Shown: positions 59,205 through 64,000 of the stretch, piece after piece
How positions within the stretch are numbered: position 1 is the first letter of the stretch
Layout: each line of letters starts with the position of its first letter
Position numbers and translations under genes: made by a program
NCBI GenBank assembly: GCA_035525375.1
Contig: DATLEI010000093.1
Span: 1-64,000 of the forward strand
DNA length: 64,000 bases
Direction of reading: 5' to 3'
Origin: JALZBN01 sp035525375
GTDB lineage: Bacteria > Actinomycetota > Acidimicrobiia > Acidimicrobiales > AC-14
Notes under the pieces: model-generated
Told to the model about the DNA's origin: nothing
Seen by the model: only the letters and a program-made list of their open reading frames with translations
Databases searched by the model: none

Positions 59205-60082
59205 GGGCCGGCCGAGGCGGGCGTGCTTGGTACCGGTGTGGCTTCTGGTGTTGACGCCTCCGGTGTTGACGCATCCGGTGTTGACGCCTCTGGCGCGCCG
59301 GGAGCAGGCGTCGTGACCTCTCCCTCGGGAGCCGCAGCTGGCGGCAGGGTCGCTCCGCCGGGAAGGGTCACCCCGGGAGGAAGCGTTATGCCCGGCGGCA
59401 ACGAGACGCTAGGTGTCGGCTGAGGCGTCACGTCGGAAAGCTTGTCGAGTTCGTCGGCCGAAGGCGGTCGCGGGATCTCCGCATCAGCGGGGAGGAACGC
59501 GACGGTTATGAGCGAGCCATCCTCAAAATGGATGCTGCTGGGGTTGCCCTTGACAATCGAGCCCGAAGCGTCGGGAGCCTTGGAGGGCCACGTCATGCTG
59601 CGCACGACACCTTCCTTGCCGTCCGGACAAGTGTCGCCATTCTTCTTGTCGGGCTGACCCGGGACGTTGATTTCCGAGGCGCTCACCTTGGCGCCAACTT
59701 CACTGAAGAACTTGCCGAGAGTGGCCTTCTTGCCTGCCGAACTGACGGACTTCGGGTGAACGTGAGCAACGCCGTCGCCGTGGGTGTGGATGCCGACGGC
59801 GTCGTTGTTCTGGTCGGCGAGTGGCGGCACGAACGTGCCGCAGATGTTGATGCCGACGGCCGAGTGCCAGTGCTGTGCTGCCTTGCCGGCCGTCTGGGGA
59901 CGCGGGCCGGTGGTGTCGACCGTGCGCTCGTCTCGCGATTGCCACACGAGGGCAGTGCCGACAACGACGACGAGGCCCATCACGACCGGAAAGGCCCATG
60001 ACCGGGAACCTGAACTCTGTACACGCCCGCCGCCAGTTCGTGCGACGCGGGCGACCTTCTTGCTGGAGGACGCTTTACCCAT
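59201..60082 (-). CDS. Membrane-anchored His/Cys-rich protein with Pro/Thr-repeat tail
   Basis: 293 residues. A basic cytoplasmic N-terminus leads to one transmembrane helix (about 31-47). An exported domain follows with a striking histidine cluster: HWHSAVGINICG (H71, H73, C81) and GIHTHGDGVAHVHP (H99, H101, H107, H109), plus C152 and H185. The pattern suggests a metal site or a C81-C152 disulfide. The tail (about 222-293) is low complexity, with LPPG/TLPPGVTLPGG units and STPEA repeats. I recall uncharacterised actinobacterial relatives but no function. It is coupled to the nucleotidyltransferase gene (GTGA) and separated from the upstream GT2 by 120 bp with hairpins. Confidence 0.78.
   Translation of the reverse strand: MGKASSSKKVARVARTGGGRVQSSGSRSWAFPVVMGLVVVVGTALVWQSRDERTVDTTGPRPQTAGKAAQHWHSAVGINICGTFVPPLADQNNDAVGIHTHGDGVAHVHPKSVSSAGKKATLGKFFSEVGAKVSASEINVPGQPDKKNGDTCPDGKEGVVRSMTWPSKAPDASGSIVKGNPSSIHFEDGSLITVAFLPADAEIPRPPSADELDKLSDVTPQPTPSVSLPPGITLPPGVTLPGGATLPPAAAPEGEVTTPAPGAPEASTPDASTPEASTPEATPVPSTPASAGP
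59247..59291. repeat. Three 15-bp tandem repeats GGTGTTGACGCCTCC
   Basis: Three near-perfect copies (59247-59261, 59262-59276, 59277-59291) encode the in-frame ASTPE/DASTP repeats at the C-terminus of the His/Cys-rich protein. Copy-number change would only lengthen or shorten the tail. Confidence 0.85.
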
Positions 60083-60202
60083 GAATACCCGAACCTACAG
60101 CAATCGGGCCCTCATCGGGCTGCCACCTCCGGTGGCCGCCCCGCTGAGCGGGGCACCCTGCATAGCTGACGCTGCGCTCCTCCGCTCCGCTTCGGTGCTC
60201 GC
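60083..60202. other. 120-bp intergenic region with tandem hairpins
   Basis: The gap contains a 6-bp stem GCCACC/GGTGGC (60122-60136, 3-nt loop) and directly after it an 8-bp stem GCCCCGCT/AGCGGGGC (60138-60154). A weaker, longer dyad bounded by GCATA and TATGC follows at about 60160-60207, extending into the next gene. There is no U-run on either strand. It sits between two minus-strand genes of one presumed operon, so it could be an attenuator, an mRNA-processing site or a REP-like element. Confidence 0.5.
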
Positions 60203-61072
60203 TTATGCGGCCGCGTGGGGCCGGCCACGGTAGGCCCGCTGCACCCATGCGAGCACCGTTCGGGCTGCGAGACCCATGGCAACAACGGGCAGGAGGGCAC
60301 GTCGCGAACCCGTTTCCGTCTTTGTTGCGAATCGGTAAAGCGACCGATGATGAGCCGCGATCATCCGGTAGGGCGCCAGTTCGCTCGACGCGCCGATCGT
60401 GTGCACGACGCGTGCCCGGGGGTCGTAGCCCACTGTCCAACCGGCCCGGCGCAGGCGCCAGCAGAGATCGACATCCTCGACATACATGAAGTACGACTCG
60501 TCGAAGCCGCCGACCTCGTCGAATGCGGAACGGCGCACCAGCATGCACGTCCCGGAAATCCAGTCGACCTCGGACGCCCGGCTGCGGTCGTGATCGAGCA
60601 TCTTGTAATCGCGCGTGAACCGATTTTCGGGCCGGAGGAATCCGAGAAAGGCATGCCCGATCGCCGTCCTCAGATCGGGAAACCGCCGAGCCGAGGGGTA
60701 CAGGCTGCCATCGGGATTCTCGACCCGAGGTCCCACGACCGCGAGTGCGGCTTCGGTGTCGAGTGCGTCAACCAGCATCTTGGTGCCGCCGGGCTCGACG
60801 ATCGCGTCGGGGTTCAAGATCATGACGTAGTCGCTGGAGGTGGCGGCGACGCCCCGGTTGGCGGCGGTGCCGAAGCCGAGGTTGGCCCCAGTGTCTACGA
60901 ACCGCGCCTGGGGGTCCTCTGCTGCGATTGCCGTGGCCGATCCGTCTCGTGACGCGTTGTCGACCACGACGATCTCTTCCATGCCGTCGGCGCGCAGGCT
61001 CCTCAGGCATTCCAGCAGATGGTCTCGAGCGTTGTAATTGACGACAACGGCACTGGTGCGCGCGCTAGCCAC
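60203..61072 (-). CDS. GT2 rhamnosyltransferase-like glycosyltransferase (WbbL type)
   Basis: A 289-residue GT-A enzyme with TSAVVVNYNARDHLLECLRS, VVDNASRDG (37-45), the NPD motif at 87-89 (MILNPDAIVEPGG), GTCMLVRRSAFDEVGGFDES and EDVDLCWRLRRAG. Length and order match WbbL-type dTDP-rhamnose transferases such as the mycobacterial linker enzyme. The rmlD and rmlA genes nearby fit a rhamnose donor. It starts at a GTG that overlaps the upstream decarboxylase gene by 8 bp and ends in front of the hairpin region. Confidence 0.9.
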   Translation of the reverse strand: MASARTSAVVVNYNARDHLLECLRSLRADGMEEIVVVDNASRDGSATAIAAEDPQARFVDTGANLGFGTAANRGVAATSSDYVMILNPDAIVEPGGTKMLVDALDTEAALAVVGPRVENPDGSLYPSARRFPDLRTAIGHAFLGFLRPENRFTRDYKMLDHDRSRASEVDWISGTCMLVRRSAFDEVGGFDESYFMYVEDVDLCWRLRRAGWTVGYDPRARVVHTIGASSELAPYRMIAAHHRSLYRFATKTETGSRRALLPVVAMGLAARTVLAWVQRAYRGRPHAAA

Positions 61073-61991
61073 GACTGAACCACGCCGCGGTGCGGGTCAG
61101 CCCCTCGTGGAGGTCGATCTCCGGCTCCCAGCCCAAAAGTCTGCGGGCCAGGCTGATGTCGGGCCTACGCCGGCTGGGGTCGTCGATCGGAAGCGGAACA
61201 AAAAGAATCTCAGAGTCAGAGCCGGTGACCTCGAGTGCAGCCTTCGCCAGTTGCATGACCTGGTACTCGTTGGGGTTCCCGATGTTCACTGGGCCGACAT
61301 AATCGGAGTCGAGCAGGGCGAGAATGCCCCGCACCTCATCGTCGACGTAGCAGAAGCTCCGGGTCTGGCTCCCGTCGCCCTGCACGGTGAGGGGCTTCCC
61401 AGCAAGGGCTTGGACCAGGAAATTGGAGACGACCCGGCCATCATCGGCGCGCATGTACGTCCCGTAGGTGTTGAAGATGCGCACGATTCTGACGTCGATG
61501 CCGTGGGCACGGTGATACGCCATGGTCATGGCTTCGGCGAACCGCTTGGCCTCGTCGTAGATGGCGCGGGGACCTACAGGGTTGACATTTCCGGTGTAAC
61601 TCTCGGGCTGGGGGTGTACCAACGGATCGCCGTAGATCTCACTGGTCGACGCCAGGAAGTAGCGCGCCCCTTTCGTAAGGGCCAGGCCCAGGGTGTTGTG
61701 GGTGCCGAGGCTGCCAACCTTCATGATCGGGATCGCTATGCGGGTGAAGTCGACGGGCGACGCTGGGCTGGCGAAATGCATGACGGCATCGACCGTGCCA
61801 TCGATCTCGAAAGGCTTGCTGACGTCGTGCTCGAGGAACGTCAACCGGCCGGTCTCGGTGAGGTCGGCGATGTTGGAGAATCTGCCGGTGACGAGGTTGT
61901 CGACGGCGACGACCTCGTCTCCTCGCTCCAGGAGTGCCCGGCAGAGGTGGCTGCCGAGGAATCCGGCGGCCCCGGTCAAAACGACCCTCAA
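61065..61991 (-). CDS. UDP-glucuronate decarboxylase (UXS-like)
   Basis: A 308-residue extended SDR that would convert UDP-glucuronate to UDP-xylose. Rossmann GAAGFLG (7-13), VMHFASPASPVDF, the STSEIYGDP segment (catalytic Thr/Ser at 115-118, then E118), Y145-x3-K149 in YDEAKR and HPQPESYTGNVNPVGPR are diagnostic of UXS enzymes. It sits directly after UDP-glucose dehydrogenase (ATGA overlap), which makes its substrate. The combination is a strong pathway argument. Confidence 0.92.
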   Translation of the reverse strand: MRVVLTGAAGFLGSHLCRALLERGDEVVAVDNLVTGRFSNIADLTETGRLTFLEHDVSKPFEIDGTVDAVMHFASPASPVDFTRIAIPIMKVGSLGTHNTLGLALTKGARYFLASTSEIYGDPLVHPQPESYTGNVNPVGPRAIYDEAKRFAEAMTMAYHRAHGIDVRIVRIFNTYGTYMRADDGRVVSNFLVQALAGKPLTVQGDGSQTRSFCYVDDEVRGILALLDSDYVGPVNIGNPNEYQVMQLAKAALEVTGSDSEILFVPLPIDDPSRRRPDISLARRLLGWEPEIDLHEGLTRTAAWFSRG

Positions 61992-63271
61992 CGGCCGACC
62001 CCGTCGTAGGTGAACCCGAGGCGCCGCAACGCCGGGGGGTCGAGGAGGTTGCGGGCGTCGACCACCCGGGGCTCTGCCATCTGTGCCGCAACCTTGGTGA
62101 AGTCGAGGCGCCGGAAATCATCCCACTCGGTCAAAACCACGAGTACGGCAGCACCGTCGCACGCGCCGTAGGGATCGTCGGTCAGCTCTATTCCATCGAG
62201 CGCCATGTGCTCGGTCGTGCGCGCGATGGCGGGATCGTGTGCCTTGATCCTCGCGCCTCGCTGGCGAAGCCGGCCGAGAATCTCGAGCGCCGGGGAGCTG
62301 CGGAGGTCGTTGGTGCGCGCCTTGAAGGTGAGACCCCAAGCAGCAACCTGGGCGCCGTCGACCGAGCCGCCGACTATTCGCTCGACCTTCCCCGTCACCC
62401 GCTCGAGTTGTTCCTCGTTGACGGCCTGGACGCCTCGCAGCAGGTCGAAGTCGTACCCGGCATTCTCGGCGATGCGAATGAGGGCGCTTGTGTCCTTGGG
62501 AAGGCAGGATCCCCCCCATCCAGGGCCGGGCTTCAGGAATTCGAAGCCGATGCGGCTGTCGTAGCCCATTCCGAGCAGCACGTCTCGGACATCGGCGCCA
62601 ACTGCCTCGCAGACGTTGGCAACGGCATTGACGAAGGAGATCTTGGTGGCGAGAAACGCGTTGCAGGCGTACTTGATCGTTTCCGCCGACGCAGGATCGG
62701 TCACGATGACAGGAGCATTGATCTTGGTGAACAGGCCCGCCACCCGCGTTGCAGCCGCAGGATCATCGGTGCCGATGACGATTCTGTCGGGATTGAGGAA
62801 GTCATGTACCGCCGACCCCTCGCGCAGAAACTCGGGGTTGGAGACGACGGCGACGTCATCGCGCCCGAGAGCATCCTCCACGACTCGGGCCGAGCCGACG
62901 GGGACTGTCGACTTGTTGATCACTATCGATTCCGGAGGAAGGACCTCGGAAATCTGTTGGGCTGCAGTGCGGATGTAGGAGAGGTCGGCCGACCCATCGG
63001 GCCCTTGGGGTGTCGGGACACACAGATAGACGAATTCCGAATCCCCGGCCGCGGTGGCCGCGCCGACCACGAACCTCAGCCGCTTCCCGTCGAGTCCCTC
63101 GCGTACGAGCTCGGCCAAGCCGTGCTCGAGTATGGGGATCTCGCCCCGCGAGAGGCTGTCGACCTTTCCGCGATCGACATCGGCGCACACAACTTCGTGT
63201 CCGAGGCTCGCAAAGCACGCGCCGGTGGTGAGCCCGACGTAACCGGAGCCGATGATCGCAATGCGACTCAT
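61988..63271 (-). CDS. ugd: UDP-glucose 6-dehydrogenase
   Basis: A 427-residue enzyme oxidising UDP-glucose to UDP-glucuronate. It has the N-terminal NAD motif GSGYVGLTTG (8-17), VPTPQGPDGSADLSYI, NPEFLREGSAVHDFLNPDRI and the catalytic cysteine C256 in GWGGSCLPKD. The C-terminal UDP-binding domain includes GLTFKARTNDLRSSPAL. All three domains are complete. It overlaps both neighbours by 4 bp (rmlD upstream, the decarboxylase downstream) and feeds the UXS-like enzyme. Confidence 0.96.
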   Translation of the reverse strand: MSRIAIIGSGYVGLTTGACFASLGHEVVCADVDRGKVDSLSRGEIPILEHGLAELVREGLDGKRLRFVVGAATAAGDSEFVYLCVPTPQGPDGSADLSYIRTAAQQISEVLPPESIVINKSTVPVGSARVVEDALGRDDVAVVSNPEFLREGSAVHDFLNPDRIVIGTDDPAAATRVAGLFTKINAPVIVTDPASAETIKYACNAFLATKISFVNAVANVCEAVGADVRDVLLGMGYDSRIGFEFLKPGPGWGGSCLPKDTSALIRIAENAGYDFDLLRGVQAVNEEQLERVTGKVERIVGGSVDGAQVAAWGLTFKARTNDLRSSPALEILGRLRQRGARIKAHDPAIARTTEHMALDGIELTDDPYGACDGAAVLVVLTEWDDFRRLDFTKVAAQMAEPRVVDARNLLDPPALRRLGFTYDGVGR

Positions 63272-64000
63272 GAAACCGTGGCCGGGTCGCCTCGGGTGTG
63301 ACCCAGGGTGCGGACGAGCCGGGAGAGAGCGTCGTGGTAATCGGGCAGGAGGGGGAGGCCGGACAGCCTCAGGGCCGCGTTATCGAGCACCGAGAACATG
63401 GGGCGGGGGGCAGGTCGTGGCGGCCTGAGCTCAGCGGTTGCAATCGGTTGTACGGGTGTCAACTCCAGGCCGGCGGCAATGAGGGTGTCGCAGGCTAGGC
63501 GGTACCACGTGGTCGGTCCTTGATTGGTGACGTGGAAGGTTCCCGCCCGTCGAGCGACGACTAAACGACGGATCGTCTCGGCGAGGTCGTCGGCGAGGGT
63601 GAAGCACCCGTGCTGATCCTTCACGACCTTCAGCTCCAAGCCCCGCACGGCACGATCGAGAACGGTCTTGACGAAGTTCTTACCGTGCTGGCCGCAGACC
63701 CAAGACGTGCGCACGATGGTGTCGTCGGGCGATAGTTCGCGCTCGCCGCCGAGCTTCGACCGGCCATAGGCGGAGACCGGATTGGGCCGATCCCACTCGG
63801 AGTACGGACGTGTAGCGCGGCCGTCGAAGACGTAGTCGGTCGACACGTAGCAAATTCGGGCACCGACCATTCGGGCTCCGGCGGCCAGGTATCGAGTGCC
63901 CAAGGCATTGACTTCGAGCGCTCGGTCAGGGTCGGTTTCACAACCATCGACATCGGTCCATGCCGCGGCGTGGACGATGACGTCGGGGTGAATGTGATCG
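63268..64000 (-). CDS. rmlD: dTDP-4-dehydrorhamnose reductase (5' end outside the window)
   Basis: A C-terminal fragment of at least 243 residues; the reading frame continues off the right edge. The visible part starts within HPDVIVHAAAWTDVDGCETD and then has CYVSTDYVFDGRATRPYSEW, Y-x3-K in SAYGRSKLGGE (catalytic Tyr/Lys) and a DQHGCFTLADDLAETI segment, all RmlD features. RmlD performs the last step of dTDP-L-rhamnose synthesis. An internal ATG at 63903 is not the start. The stop overlaps ugd as ATGA. Confidence 0.93.
   Translation of the reverse strand, partial: DHIHPDVIVHAAAWTDVDGCETDPDRALEVNALGTRYLAAGARMVGARICYVSTDYVFDGRATRPYSEWDRPNPVSAYGRSKLGGERELSPDDTIVRTSWVCGQHGKNFVKTVLDRAVRGLELKVVKDQHGCFTLADDLAETIRRLVVARRAGTFHVTNQGPTTWYRLACDTLIAAGLELTPVQPIATAELRPPRPAPRPMFSVLDNAALRLSGLPLLPDYHDALSRLVRTLGHTRGDPATVS

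Noticed and set aside
60160..60207. GCATA/TATGC dyad as a tRNA or small structured RNA
   Set aside because: No cloverleaf, conserved TTC loop or known RNA motif; pairing in the middle is poor.
61934..63301. 455-residue plus-strand open frame antisense to ugd
   Set aside because: Shadow frame: ugd on the other strand has a complete, motif-rich product.

Overview
The window is a gene-dense, high-GC stretch (roughly two-thirds G+C by eye, strong G/C preference at third codon positions) from an actinobacterium-like genome. The F420 genes cofD/cofE, a DUF222/HNH protein, a DUF5719 protein, an LCP-family ligase, frequent GTG/TTG starts and possible leaderless promoters all fit Actinomycetota. A deep lineage such as Acidimicrobiia is my guess, but no rRNA or other marker is present to prove it. 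I found no rRNA, tRNA, CRISPR array, insertion sequence or prophage.

Layout. (1) 0-4.6 kb is a small accessory region: an arsR / AHSA1 / RibD-like operon with a palindromic operator candidate, a divergent SAM methyltransferase, a DUF4184 membrane protein and a DUF222-HNH protein. (2) 4.7-17.8 kb holds an acyltransferase, an FkbM methyltransferase with a coiled-coil tail, a 1608-residue protein with two glycosyltransferase and two methyltransferase modules, another FkbM methyltransferase, and a first Wzm/Wzt-type ABC exporter operon with a GT2-GT4 fusion. (3) 17.9-28.0 kb is a cell-envelope operon: GT2-membrane protein, DUF5719 protein, membrane-anchored thioredoxin fold, YfhO-like membrane protein and LytR-CpsA-Psr ligase. 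(4) 28.0-28.9 kb is sparse, with two small hypothetical genes. (5) 28.9-35.2 kb is a minus-strand operon of three GT4 enzymes, a coiled-coil protein, a long RmlA-type nucleotidyltransferase and an unusual GT2. (6) 35.2-43.4 kb is a plus-strand operon containing two exported proteins that each end in seven 39-residue, cysteine-paired repeats (probable seven-bladed beta-propellers). One is joined to a probable double-psi barrel and the other to an amidase_2/PGRP domain; between them lie a polyprenyl-phosphate-sugar-synthase-like GT2 and a YfhO-like membrane protein. (7) 43.4-50.2 kb is a second Wzm/Wzt exporter operon with large GT2/GT4 and methyltransferase/GT2 fusions. (8) 50.3-57.2 kb runs divergently: a GT4-GT2 fusion, a DUF2142 membrane protein, a lipoprotein, and cofD-cofE. 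(9) 57.1-64 kb encodes nucleotide-sugar supply: rmlD (cut by the window end), UDP-glucose dehydrogenase, UDP-glucuronate decarboxylase, a rhamnosyltransferase-like GT2, a His/Cys-rich anchored protein, a sugar-1-phosphate nucleotidyltransferase and a GalE-like epimerase.

Taken together, about 59 kb looks like one very large surface-glycan locus. Activated sugars (dTDP-rhamnose, UDP-glucuronate/xylose, possibly GDP-mannose and UDP-galactose) would be polymerised by cytoplasmic GT2/GT4 enzymes and modified by several methyltransferases. Two ABC exporters carrying C-terminal Wzt domains would export the products, membrane GTs could decorate them, and the LCP protein could ligate them to peptidoglycan. 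Most genes overlap by 1-8 bp (ATGA, GTGA, TGATG), which implies a few long translationally coupled operons. The most unusual element is the pair of cysteine-clamped propeller proteins at 35.2-42.0 kb.
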